5,420 nt of DNA from a bacterium (lineage in GTDB: Bacteria > Latescibacterota > UBA2968 > UBA8231), in contig JAQCJA010000349.1 of assembly GCA_027593305.1 (NCBI GenBank), forward strand, positions 1-5,420. The letters are read 5' to 3'. Within the stretch, counting starts at the first letter, position 1. Each line of letters begins with the position of its first letter. This document shows, piece by piece, positions 1 to 5,420 of this stretch. Under the pieces are notes generated by a model, which saw only the letters and a list, made by a program, of their open reading frames with translations, was not told where the DNA came from and ran no database searches. Made by a program: the position numbers and the translations under genes.

Positions 1-460
1 GCCCCCCGCATTCGTCGAGGAACAAGCAGTGGCGTTCCGGGTCGAGCAGGGACTGGTGTTCGTGCTGGCCATGCAGGTCGACGAGCAACTGACCCGCCTC
101 GCGCAGTCGTCGTACCGGGACCATGGCGCCATTGACGAAAGCCCGAGATCGTCCCTCCGCACGGATTTCGCGGCGGAGGATGATATGGTGATCGTCGTCG
201 AGTTCGAAGCCAGCCGCCTCCAGACGCAGGCGGGCGGCGGGGTCGTCCGCCAGTTCGAACAATCCCTCAACCTCACAGAGTCTGGCCCCACCACGGACGA
301 GATCGGCGGACACCGCTGCGCCCAGGATCGAGTTGAGCGCACCGATCAGGATCGATTTGCCGGCGCCCGTCTCGCCGGTGAGCACCGTCAGGCCAGCGCC
401 CAGTTCAATATCCACGTGGTCGATGAGAGCGAAGCTGTCGACGCGTAATCTAGTGAGCAT
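1..460 (-). CDS. recN: DNA repair protein RecN, N-terminal part (cut by window edge)
   Basis: RecN is an SMC-like ATPase that acts at DNA double-strand breaks. The 153 codons in the window give the N-terminal half of the ATPase head. A Walker A motif, GETGAGKS, lies at residues 29-36, followed by a GRSRAFVNG segment (about 103-111) and a Q-loop-like LHGQHEHQSLL (about 129-139), all in the positions expected for RecN. The start is ATG at 460-458; MLTRLRVDSFALID matches the usual RecN N-terminus, and a weak purine-rich GGGGA lies about 7 nt upstream. The gene starts 29 nt after the xseB stop, so it is probably last or near last in the same transcript. The coiled coil, Walker B and C-terminal head lie outside the window. 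Other SMC-like proteins (SbcC, RecF) fit less well because the segment from GRSR to GQHEHQ is RecN-typical. Confidence 0.93.
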   Translation of the reverse strand, partial: MLTRLRVDSFALIDHVDIELGAGLTVLTGETGAGKSILIGALNSILGAAVSADLVRGGARLCEVEGLFELADDPAARLRLEAAGFELDDDHHIILRREIRAEGRSRAFVNGAMVPVRRLREAGQLLVDLHGQHEHQSLLDPERHCLFLDECGG

Positions 461-489
461 GAGAGCGTCCCCGCGGCGGGAGAGAGTCG

Positions 490-774
490 TTACCCGGCAT
501 CTTCAGAGGCTGCGTCTGCGGACGCCAGTGCGTCGGCGTCATCGGTATCGAGAAACTCGAGCTGGAATTCGCCGCCTGCCTTCTCAACCAGAACCTGCAC
601 CCGCTTGCGCGACTGGTCGAGCAGCCCCGCGCAGGCTCTTGATGCGGCGATGCCCCGCTCGAACACTTCGAGGGATTGCTCGAGCGTGAGGTCACCTGAT
701 TCAAGACGGGCGACACAGGCCTCGAGATCTTCCATTGCGACTTCAAATGTGGGGGGCTCAGGATGGTCACTCAC
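490..774 (-). CDS. xseB: Exodeoxyribonuclease VII small subunit
   Basis: XseB is the small subunit of exonuclease VII; several copies bind the C-terminal helices of XseA to form the enzyme that degrades single-stranded DNA to oligonucleotides. The protein shows the family core, FEVAMEDLEACVARLESGDLTLEQSLEVFERG, at about residues 9-40, followed by a helical stretch (about 41-62). I chose GTG at 774-772 over the in-frame TTG at 798-796. The GTG overlaps the xseA stop as GTGA and is preceded by GAGGAG with 8 nt spacing, the clearest Shine-Dalgarno sequence in the window. This gives 94 residues, somewhat longer than the usual 60-85. The extra length is an acidic, Ala/Asp-rich C-terminal tail (FLDTDDADALASADAASED) that looks unstructured. 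The overlap implies translational coupling, which suits a complex needing excess small subunit. Confidence 0.93.
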   Translation of the reverse strand: MSDHPEPPTFEVAMEDLEACVARLESGDLTLEQSLEVFERGIAASRACAGLLDQSRKRVQVLVEKAGGEFQLEFLDTDDADALASADAASEDAG

Positions 775-1994
775 TTGTGGATCTCCTCGACTCGGCAACG
801 CGCCTCGCCCGCAGCGAAGCGCAGATGCAGGTGATCACCGATGGCCAGGACGCTGGCAGCTCGTACCGGCTGCCCGTCGGCCTCTCGTTCGCAGTACGCG
901 AAGCCGCGGGCCAGGCTGGATAAGGGATTGCGGGCCTGCAGGCGCAGCACGGCGCGGGCCAGACGCGAGCGGCGGGCACAGAGCAGGACATCCGCCGCCG
1001 CAGCCAGGTGCCCGACGGTTTCGTCGAGACTCTGGCTCTGCTGATTCACCCGATCGTGCAGGCGTGCCACCAGTCGGCGCGGGTCATGGCTGTCAAGATT
1101 CTGCTGCAGCCGGTCGAGGCGAACGGTTGCTGCCCGCACGAGACGCTCGCGCAGATCAGCCACGCGCTCGCGCAGGATGCCGTACTCCTGAGCGACCAGT
1201 TCTGCAGCCGCTGATGGTGTAGGCGCACGGACGTCGGCTACGTAATCAGCAATGGAATGATCGATTTCGTGACCCACGGCGGCGACGATGGGAACCCGCG
1301 ACTGATAGATGGCGCGGGCCACGGATTCGTCGTTGAAGGGCCACAGATCTTCGGGGGAGCCACCACCCCGCCCAACAATGATGATGTCGACGCCGCCCCA
1401 GCGGTTGAGTCGGTCGATGCCGCGGCACAGGTCCCGCGGCGAGGCGGATCCCTGCACGCGAGCCGGCATGAGGATCACGGGCAGTCCCGGGGCCCGGCGG
1501 GACAGAACCTGGACGATATCGCGGATGGCTGCCCCCGTGGGTGACGTGACGACACCGATGGCGCGCGGGTGCGGCGGCAGGGGGCGCTTTCGTTCGACGT
1601 CGAAGAGACCCTCGGCGTCGAGCCGCGCCCGCAGTTGCTCAAAAGCGACGGCCAGTTCGCCGACCCCGGAGGGCTGCATGCGATATATGTAAAACTGGTA
1701 GCGACCGCCGCGCTCATACACCGATACATTGCCATATACAAGAACCTTCATGCCACGTTCGGGATGAAAGCGCATTTGCTGCGCCTGCAGACGGAACATC
1801 ACACAGCCAAGCTGTGCGTTCTCATCGGTGAGCGTCATGTAGATGTGACCACTGGCGGGGCGACTGCACTCGGAGATCTCCCCTTCCACCCAGCAGAAGG
1901 GCATCGAGTGTTCGAGAGTGGCCTTCACCCGCGCCGTAACGTCGGTGACACTGAGGGGACCGGCCAGGCCGGCGGCGGCAAAGGCGTCACTCAT
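771..1994 (-). CDS. xseA: Exodeoxyribonuclease VII large subunit
   Basis: XseA is the catalytic subunit of exonuclease VII, a metal-independent single-strand DNA exonuclease used in mismatch repair, recombination and clearing single-stranded ends. With the ATG at 1994-1992 the protein has 407 residues. The N-terminal OB-fold DNA-binding domain spans about residues 12-108. The catalytic domain follows with GVVTSPTGAAIRD (147-159), GRGGGSPEDLWPFND (208-222), GHEID (241-245, usually GHETD) and ADVRAPTPSAAAEL (253-266). A helical region of about 110 residues carries the XseB-binding surface, and a small C-terminal domain begins near NPLSSLARGFAY. An upstream in-frame extension to 2087 would overlap ymdB and lacks family similarity, so I reject it; the ATG at 2012 is also less likely. 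The start lies 7 nt after the ymdB stop, with GAGGA about 11 nt upstream inside the end of ymdB. Length is at the short end of the family (E. coli is about 456), mainly in the coiled-coil region. Confidence 0.96.
   Translation of the reverse strand: MSDAFAAAGLAGPLSVTDVTARVKATLEHSMPFCWVEGEISECSRPASGHIYMTLTDENAQLGCVMFRLQAQQMRFHPERGMKVLVYGNVSVYERGGRYQFYIYRMQPSGVGELAVAFEQLRARLDAEGLFDVERKRPLPPHPRAIGVVTSPTGAAIRDIVQVLSRRAPGLPVILMPARVQGSASPRDLCRGIDRLNRWGGVDIIIVGRGGGSPEDLWPFNDESVARAIYQSRVPIVAAVGHEIDHSIADYVADVRAPTPSAAAELVAQEYGILRERVADLRERLVRAATVRLDRLQQNLDSHDPRRLVARLHDRVNQQSQSLDETVGHLAAAADVLLCARRSRLARAVLRLQARNPLSSLARGFAYCEREADGQPVRAASVLAIGDHLHLRFAAGEARCRVEEIHK
775..789 (-). promoter_or_regulatory. Strong ribosome binding site of xseB, inside the xseA 3' end
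   Basis: Read on the minus strand, GAGGAG lies at about 788-783 and is followed after 8 nt by the GTG start at 774. It is the best match to the anti-Shine-Dalgarno sequence in the window. It lies within the last codons of xseA and decides the xseB start in favour of GTG over the upstream TTG. A strong site here fits a small subunit made in molar excess. Confidence 0.7.
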
Positions 1995-2001
1995 GGCCGG
2001 C

Positions 2002-2814
2002 TCAGTCCTCATCCCCGGCATCGGCGCCGCCGCTCTCGACCGGGATGTGCAGGCGCTCGATGGCTGAGGCTCTGCCGCTGTGCTCATCGATGTCGACGAC
2101 GGCGCCGCTGAACCAGGGGATGCCGTCTGCCGGCTTGAAGCGCGCCGGCACCTGATTCAGGAAGCGCCCGACGGCAACGTCCGCGCGTGTTCCGATGACG
2201 GAATCCCGCACGCCCGTCATGCCAGCGTCCGTAAGAAACGCCGTGCCTGCCGGCAGAATTCTCTCATCAGCGGTCTGCACGTGCGTATGTGTACCGACGA
2301 CGGCGGATGCCAGTCCATCAAGATGGAACCCCAGGGCGATTTTTTCGGCCGTCGCTTCTGCATGAAAATCCACAAAGACAATCGGTGTCTCCTGGCACAG
2401 TCGCTCCACCTCGGCGCGCCCGCGCTGAAACGGACAGTCGATATCAGGCATGAAGGTGCGGCCCTGCAGGTTGATCACCCCAACCTGGCGACCGGAACGG
2501 TCCTCGGCAATGACCGAACCCTTGCCGGGAGCACCTTCAGGGTAGTTCAATGGTCGCAGTACACGATCGTGCTGCCCGATGTGCCGGACGAACTCCGGGC
2601 GATTCCAGACATGATTGCCGGAGGTGACCACATCGACGCCGTAGGCATGCAACTTGCGGATGATGTTGTCGGTCATGCCAAAACCGCCCGCTGCGTTCTC
2701 GCCATTGGCGATACAGAAGTCGACGTCGCGCTCCTGGATCAGCCGGGGGATGCACTCGGCGGCGGCGCGGCGGCCCGGGCGCGCGTAGATATCTGCTACA
2801 AAAAGAATTCGCAA
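2002..2814 (-). CDS. ymdB: YmdB-family metallophosphodiesterase (TIGR00282 type)
   Basis: This is a calcineurin-like binuclear metal phosphodiesterase. B. subtilis YmdB hydrolyses cyclic nucleotides and affects biofilm and motility decisions; the substrate here is inferred only from family membership. I place the start at TTG 2814-2812, giving 270 residues beginning (M)RILFVADIYARPGRR. With that start the metal ligands fall at D8, E39, N67 and H68, as in B. subtilis YmdB, with later histidines at 151, 176 and 178 (one residue shifted). An in-frame extension to GTG 2904 adds 30 unrelated residues and is unlikely. The usual GDIVG near the N-terminus is ADIYA, but the ligand Asp is kept. A weak GGGA lies 8 nt before the TTG. 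rny lies upstream, the commonest partner of this family, and the stop is 7 nt from xseA. The catalytic set looks complete. Confidence 0.92.
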   Translation of the reverse strand: MRILFVADIYARPGRRAAAECIPRLIQERDVDFCIANGENAAGGFGMTDNIIRKLHAYGVDVVTSGNHVWNRPEFVRHIGQHDRVLRPLNYPEGAPGKGSVIAEDRSGRQVGVINLQGRTFMPDIDCPFQRGRAEVERLCQETPIVFVDFHAEATAEKIALGFHLDGLASAVVGTHTHVQTADERILPAGTAFLTDAGMTGVRDSVIGTRADVAVGRFLNQVPARFKPADGIPWFSGAVVDIDEHSGRASAIERLHIPVESGGADAGDED

Positions 2815-2823
2815 AAGGTATGT

Positions 2824-2859
2824 CCCGCGGGTTGGTGGGAGCGGGGCCGTATTCCGGCC
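2824..2859 (-). repeat. Two adjacent short inverted repeats in the ymdB leader
   Basis: GGCCG (2845-2849) and CGGCC (2855-2859) form a perfect 5-bp stem with a 5-nt loop. CCCGC (2824-2828) and GCGGG (2841-2845) can form a second 5-bp stem with a 12-nt loop. The two stems share base 2845, so they are nearly exclusive. On the minus strand the second would bury the GGGA that serves as the weak ribosome binding site of ymdB. The arrangement is visible, but regulation is an inference and such short stems are common at this GC content. Confidence 0.3.
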
Positions 2860-2861
2860 AT

Positions 2862-2870
2862 ACTGTAGCA
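2862..2870 (-). promoter_or_regulatory. Possible extended -10 promoter for ymdB and downstream genes
   Basis: The minus strand reads TGCTACAGT: TACAGT matches four of six bases of the sigma-70 -10 consensus and is preceded by the TGn extended -10 motif. No good -35 box lies 16-18 nt upstream (GCACCG or TGCACC), as can occur with extended -10 promoters. Transcription would begin near 2855 and leave a leader of about 40 nt before the TTG start. Such a short motif can occur by chance. Confidence 0.27.
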
Positions 2871-2906
2871 CACGATTGTCGCTGCGGTGCAGGGCCAGAC
2901 CCACAG

Positions 2907-2936
2907 ATAACTCGTGAGTCGATGCAACCGGGTCAA
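2907..2936 (-). promoter_or_regulatory. Alternative weak sigma-70-like promoter upstream of ymdB
   Basis: On the minus strand TTGACC (2936-2931, five of six -35 bases) is followed after 18 nt by AGTTAT (2912-2907, three of six -10 bases). The -35 is good and the -10 poor. It would start transcription near 2900 and give a leader of about 85 nt. It competes with the extended -10 candidate nearer the gene; neither is proven. Confidence 0.2.
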
Positions 2937-2963
2937 GGGATTTCGCGCTTGGGCTGCGGGATG

Positions 2964-4538
2964 TTACCGGGCGTAGTGGACGGCGCGGGTTTCGCGGACC
3001 ACGAGCACCTTGATCTGGCCGTGATGGCCGAGGTCATCTTCGAGTGTCTGCGCGATGCTCTCGGCAATCTGATCTGCGTAGGCGTCATCGACAGTCAGGC
3101 TGTCGACGAGAACCCGGACTTCCTTGCCATTCTGCAGGGCAAAGGCATGATCGACACCCGGGTGGTTCATGGCCGCCTCTTCGATGTGATGCATACGCTT
3201 GATGTGATCCTCCACCTTCTCCTTCAGCGCCCCAGGGCGATGGGTGGAGATTTCGTCGGCCGCTTCGACGAGAATGGCGATGGTGGAGCGACCCGGCTGG
3301 TTTTGCCGATGGGTCTCGATCACCTCAACCACTTCGGGCCCCTCGCCACTCTTGCGAGCCAATGCTGCACTGGCCTGCGACGGGTCCGTATTGGTGTCGT
3401 GGTCGAGGGCCTTGGCCACATCGTGCAACAGGCCGGCACGGCGGGCGAGGGCAACATCCATGTCGAGTTCTTCCGCCATCATGCCGGCGAGGAAGCCGAC
3501 CTCCTTGGAATGCACGAGCAGGTTCTGTCCGTAACTTGTGCGGAAGCGGAGTCGGCCAAGATGCTCGAGAAGGGGTTCGGCCATGTCGTGTATGCCGAGA
3601 TCGAAGGCCGCCTGCGAGCCGGATTCGAGGATCAACTCCTCGATGTCCTCACGACACTTCGCATAGACCTCCTCGATCCGACCGGGGTGTATGCGGCCGT
3701 CGAGGATGAGCTTTTCAAGGGTGTTCCTGGCAATTTCCCGTCGCAGGGGGTCAAAGCTGGAAAGCATGACGATGCCGGGCGTGTCATCGACGATCACTTC
3801 GACACCTGTGATCATATCGAAGGCCCGGATGTTCCGACCGTCACGGCCGATGATCCGACCCTTCATGTCGTCGGATGGCAACTGGACTATGGAGACGGTG
3901 CTCTCCATGGCCAGTTCACCCGCAAAGCGCTGTATGGAACGGGCAATGATCTCTTTGGCCTCGCGATTGGCGTTGGCAATCCCGCGATCCTTGATCTCCT
4001 TGACCTTGCGTGCGGCGAACTGACGGGCACTCTCCTCATGCTGTTCGATCAACATGCGTCGGGCGTCTGCGGTGCTGATGCCGGCGATCTCTTCAAGTCG
4101 CTGACGCTGCTGGCGCACCATGTCCCGTATGCGCGTCTCTTCCGAGTTGATCGTCTCTTCCCGGCCATCCAGTTCCTGTTCCATCTTCAACAGGCTGCGT
4201 TCCTTGCCCTCCAGGACATCCACCTTGCGATCGAGTTGCTGCTCACGCTCCTGCAGACTCGTCTCAAACTCACGGGCAGACCGTCTGCTGGTCTCCAGTT
4301 CACGCTCAAGGGGTTCGCGCTCGTGCCGCCACTCATCCTTGGCTTCAAGGGCGGCGGTCTTCTTCAGTGAGTCCGCTTCCACCCTGGCCTCATCGAGAAT
4401 GCGGCGCGCCTCGTCGTGGCTGGACTCCAGTCGGTTGCGCCGCCGCCGGCTGTTCACCAGCCAGCCAGCCAGAAAGCCGAGGCCGAGGACGGCGAGCGCC
4501 ATGACGACGGCGCCGAGGACGACCAGCGGCTCACCCAT
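2964..4538 (-). CDS. rny: Ribonuclease Y
   Basis: RNase Y is a membrane-anchored endoribonuclease that starts mRNA decay in bacteria that often lack RNase E. The 524 residues fit the family length (about 510-520). In order: a transmembrane helix (about 5-28) followed by Arg-rich RRRRNR; a long charged coiled coil (about 35-200); a KH RNA-binding domain with GRIIGRDGRNIR (227-238); an HD phosphohydrolase domain (about 338-432) with H343, H372-D373 in LLHDVAKAL, H410 and D428 in AADEIS; and the C-terminal signature GQIKVLVVRETRAV (507-520). The ATG at 4538 overlaps the zapA stop by one base (TGATG), implying coupled translation. One oddity is that the usual Gly-Ser-His after LLHDIGKAxDHExE reads TDP here (P386 at the His position), and His-His-Gly-Asp reads HRQN (410-413). 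The alignment through this part needs no gaps, so these are substitutions, not a frameshift. Confidence 0.96.
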   Translation of the reverse strand: MGEPLVVLGAVVMALAVLGLGFLAGWLVNSRRRRNRLESSHDEARRILDEARVEADSLKKTAALEAKDEWRHEREPLERELETSRRSAREFETSLQEREQQLDRKVDVLEGKERSLLKMEQELDGREETINSEETRIRDMVRQQRQRLEEIAGISTADARRMLIEQHEESARQFAARKVKEIKDRGIANANREAKEIIARSIQRFAGELAMESTVSIVQLPSDDMKGRIIGRDGRNIRAFDMITGVEVIVDDTPGIVMLSSFDPLRREIARNTLEKLILDGRIHPGRIEEVYAKCREDIEELILESGSQAAFDLGIHDMAEPLLEHLGRLRFRTSYGQNLLVHSKEVGFLAGMMAEELDMDVALARRAGLLHDVAKALDHDTNTDPSQASAALARKSGEGPEVVEVIETHRQNQPGRSTIAILVEAADEISTHRPGALKEKVEDHIKRMHHIEEAAMNHPGVDHAFALQNGKEVRVLVDSLTVDDAYADQIAESIAQTLEDDLGHHGQIKVLVVRETRAVHYAR

Positions 4539-4897
4539 CAGCCGACGGCCACGTCTTCGGCGCCGCCCGGGCCGGACACGGTCGGTGCCAACTCGACGGT
4601 GCGGAACAACTGCCCAAGGGACTCGGTGAGGCGGTTCGTGCGCGCCGAAATGCCCTCCTCGACAGAGGAGACATCCCGTTGCAGCCGTAACAATTCCTCG
4701 GAGAATTCCAGCCCCGCGAGTACGGCTCCCTGCATGGGGGTGGTAGTGCCGGCGCCCTGACCGACCGCACGCATCTTCTCATCCACGAGGCGGGCTACCT
4801 GTTGAATGTGCGCATCTGCCTCCTCGCCGGTGGACACGAAGGCGTATTCACGGTCGAGGATACGAACCTTGACAATGCGACGGTCGGCAGGAGGCAT
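4538..4897 (-). CDS. zapA: Cell division protein ZapA
   Basis: ZapA binds FtsZ and crosslinks protofilaments in the division ring. I choose the ATG at 4897-4895, giving 119 residues, over the upstream in-frame extension to 4984, which runs into the preceding gene and has no family similarity. An AGG lies 6 nt before this ATG. The N-terminal globular domain is recognisable in IVKVRILDREYAFVSTGEE (about 8-26) and the helix DAHIQQVARLVDEKM (about 27-41). Near the C-terminus is a long helix, EFSEELLRLQRDVSSVEEG and onward (about 64-100), the expected dimer and tetramer coiled coil. A Gly/Ala-rich tail ends the protein, so it is slightly longer than the usual 90-110 residues. It follows the ZapB-like gene by 16 nt and overlaps rny by one base. 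zapA directly upstream of rny is a recurring arrangement in several phyla. Confidence 0.88.
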   Translation of the reverse strand: MPPADRRIVKVRILDREYAFVSTGEEADAHIQQVARLVDEKMRAVGQGAGTTTPMQGAVLAGLEFSEELLRLQRDVSSVEEGISARTNRLTESLGQLFRTVELAPTVSGPGGAEDVAVG

Positions 4898-4913
4898 GGC
4901 GAACCTGAACGGC

Positions 4914-5150
4914 TTAGAGGGCCGCCTCATCGAGGCGGGACAGCAGGTTTTCGAGGCGGCTACGGACCTGTCCATCACGGGCATCGGCCTGCCGGTTCTG
5001 TTCCTCGACGCTGGTCATTCGTCCGCGTAGCGTCTCAAGCTCCTGCTTCGTTGCCTCGAGGCTGGTAATCTGTTCCCGCAGGGTCTTGTTTTCGCCGCGC
5101 AACTGTTCGAGAACTTCGAGGAGGCGGTTCACTTCCTCCTCAAGCCGCAT
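4914..5150 (-). CDS. zapB: ZapB-like coiled-coil division protein
   Basis: This small, almost wholly coiled-coil protein has 78 residues from the ATG at 5150. Leu/Val/Ile/Asn fall in a heptad pattern at residues 3, 7, 10, 14, 17, 21, 24, 28, 31, with a stutter near 38-41 and renewed register at 45, 48 and 52. The C-terminus, RLENLLSRLDEAAL, resembles the end of E. coli ZapB (RLQALLGRMEEV), and the length is close to its 81 residues. Its place 16 nt before zapA supports a ZapB-type role bridging ZapA to the nucleoid-terminus organisation, but coiled coils are low-complexity and this homology is tentative. The start is uncertain: a TTG at 5192 would give 92 residues, and neither start has a clear ribosome binding site. 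It lies just after pheT. Confidence 0.7.
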   Translation of the reverse strand: MRLEEEVNRLLEVLEQLRGENKTLREQITSLEATKQELETLRGRMTSVEEQNRQADARDGQVRSRLENLLSRLDEAAL

Positions 5151-5210
5151 GAAGTTGCTATCGACGCCGGTCTCAGTCAGCTGTCTAACCAAATGGTGTC
5201 AGCGTGAATG

Positions 5211-5420
5211 TCAGCGCAGTTGTGCCTGGAAGGACGATTCCAGGCGTTGCAGGACCCGTTGGACGACGCCGTCCGCGTCACGGTCCTCCAGTGTACGATC
5301 AGGTGAACGGAGGCAGATCGAAAAGGCGAGACTGCGCTTGCCTGACTCGACCTGATCGCCACTATAGACGTCAAACAGGCGAACATCGTCCACCAGTTCG
5401 GGTGCAGCAGCACGAATTTC
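5211..5420 (-). CDS. pheT: Phenylalanyl-tRNA synthetase beta subunit, C-terminal end (cut by window edge)
   Basis: PheT is the large subunit of the alpha2-beta2 enzyme that charges tRNA-Phe. The frame is open to the right edge and ends with TGA at 5213-5211, giving 69 residues. They form most of the C-terminal ferredoxin-like anticodon-binding (FDX-ACB) domain: VRLFDVYSGDQVESGKRSLAFSICLR, then SPDRTLEDRDADGVVQRVLQRLESSF. The LFDVY, the G-K-S-L-A and the RTL-D elements are typical of the domain, and the ending FQAQLR matches the usual close of PheT. An in-frame GTG at 5393 is internal, not a start, because the upstream residues EIRAAAPELVDD continue the domain. The following ZapB-like gene begins 18-60 nt later, depending on its start. 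Confidence 0.93.
   Translation of the reverse strand, partial: EIRAAAPELVDDVRLFDVYSGDQVESGKRSLAFSICLRSPDRTLEDRDADGVVQRVLQRLESSFQAQLR

Larger units (their letters stand above)
2815..2963 (-). other. 149-nt intergenic region between rny and ymdB
   Basis: This is the largest gap in an otherwise overlapping gene run. It contains two weak promoter-like elements and two short inverted repeats, listed separately, and no convincing terminator: no GC-rich hairpin followed by a T tract lies after the rny stop. It has an open frame continuous with ymdB, but that stretch (about 30 codons) does not resemble the N-terminus of the family. The likely role is a 5' leader and possible internal promoter for ymdB-xseA-xseB-recN. 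Confidence 0.55.

Noticed and set aside
29..448. A 139-codon plus-strand frame opposite recN
   Set aside because: The minus strand encodes a clear RecN N-terminus with Walker A over the same bases; the plus frame is a register-aligned shadow.
1995..2087. An upstream extension of xseA by 31 codons
   Set aside because: It overlaps the end of ymdB and shows no XseA similarity; the ATG at 1994 gives the normal XseA N-terminus.
2080..2868. A 262-codon plus-strand frame across ymdB
   Set aside because: It has the same codon-aligned antisense register as the rny shadow; no family features, and ymdB is complete on the other strand.
2910..2919. Small inverted repeat ACTC-GT-GAGT upstream of ymdB, considered as an operator
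   Set aside because: A four-base half-site with a 2-nt centre is too short to distinguish from chance, and I recognise no matching regulator site.
2820..4370. A 516-codon open frame on the plus strand, antisense to rny
   Set aside because: It is codon-aligned with rny in the reverse direction, so its stops would need TTA, CTA or TCA codons in rny, which GC-rich genes avoid. Its translation has no recognisable domain, while the minus strand gives a full RNase Y.
4898..4984. An upstream extension of zapA by 29 codons
   Set aside because: It runs through the stop of the ZapB-like gene and encodes no ZapA-like sequence; the ATG at 4897 directly precedes the conserved domain.
1..5420. A hidden defence, mobile or CRISPR system
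   Set aside because: No repeat arrays, transposase, integrase, toxin-antitoxin or nuclease-effector genes are visible; the genes and junctions are all explained by housekeeping families.

Overview
The window is a compact, single-strand stretch of a bacterial chromosome. All eight supported genes lie on the minus strand, so transcription runs from high to low coordinates. Composition is GC-rich, and every protein looks like an ordinary chromosomal housekeeping protein. There are no mobile elements, RNA genes, CRISPR repeats or phage-type genes. I did not find a new defence or accessory system here.

Layout in transcription order: the 3' end of pheT (phenylalanyl-tRNA synthetase beta, cut by the right edge); a short ZapB-like coiled-coil gene; zapA (cell-division ring-associated protein); rny (RNase Y, membrane-anchored endoribonuclease); a ymdB-family metallophosphodiesterase; xseA and xseB (large and small subunits of exonuclease VII); and the 5' end of recN (SMC-like DNA repair ATPase, cut by the left edge). 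Gaps are tiny or absent. zapA and rny share one base (TGATG), xseA and xseB overlap as GTGA, and ymdB to xseA is 7 nt. The exception is about 150 nt between rny and ymdB, which holds promoter-like elements and small inverted repeats.

Functionally the block joins translation (PheT), division-ring assembly (ZapA/ZapB-like), RNA turnover (RNase Y with its common neighbour YmdB) and DNA processing and repair (ExoVII, RecN). Each adjacency is known in some bacteria: rny-ymdB in Bacillus and many other phyla, zapA-rny in several Gram-negative lineages, and xseA-xseB upstream of recN in Firmicutes. Here they are fused into one run. RNase Y argues against an E. coli-like gammaproteobacterium, and the ZapA/ZapB pair suggests a Gram-negative-type divisome. 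A GC-rich lineage such as Gemmatimonadota, a deltaproteobacterial relative or an FCB-group candidate phylum would fit, but the sequence alone does not fix the taxon.

The most noteworthy detail is in RNase Y. Its HD domain keeps the core His, His-Asp and Asp, but two normally conserved motifs (Gly-Ser-His and His-His-Gly-Asp) are substituted without any gap or frameshift. Long plus-strand ORFs, including one of 516 codons antisense to rny, are shadows of the real genes.
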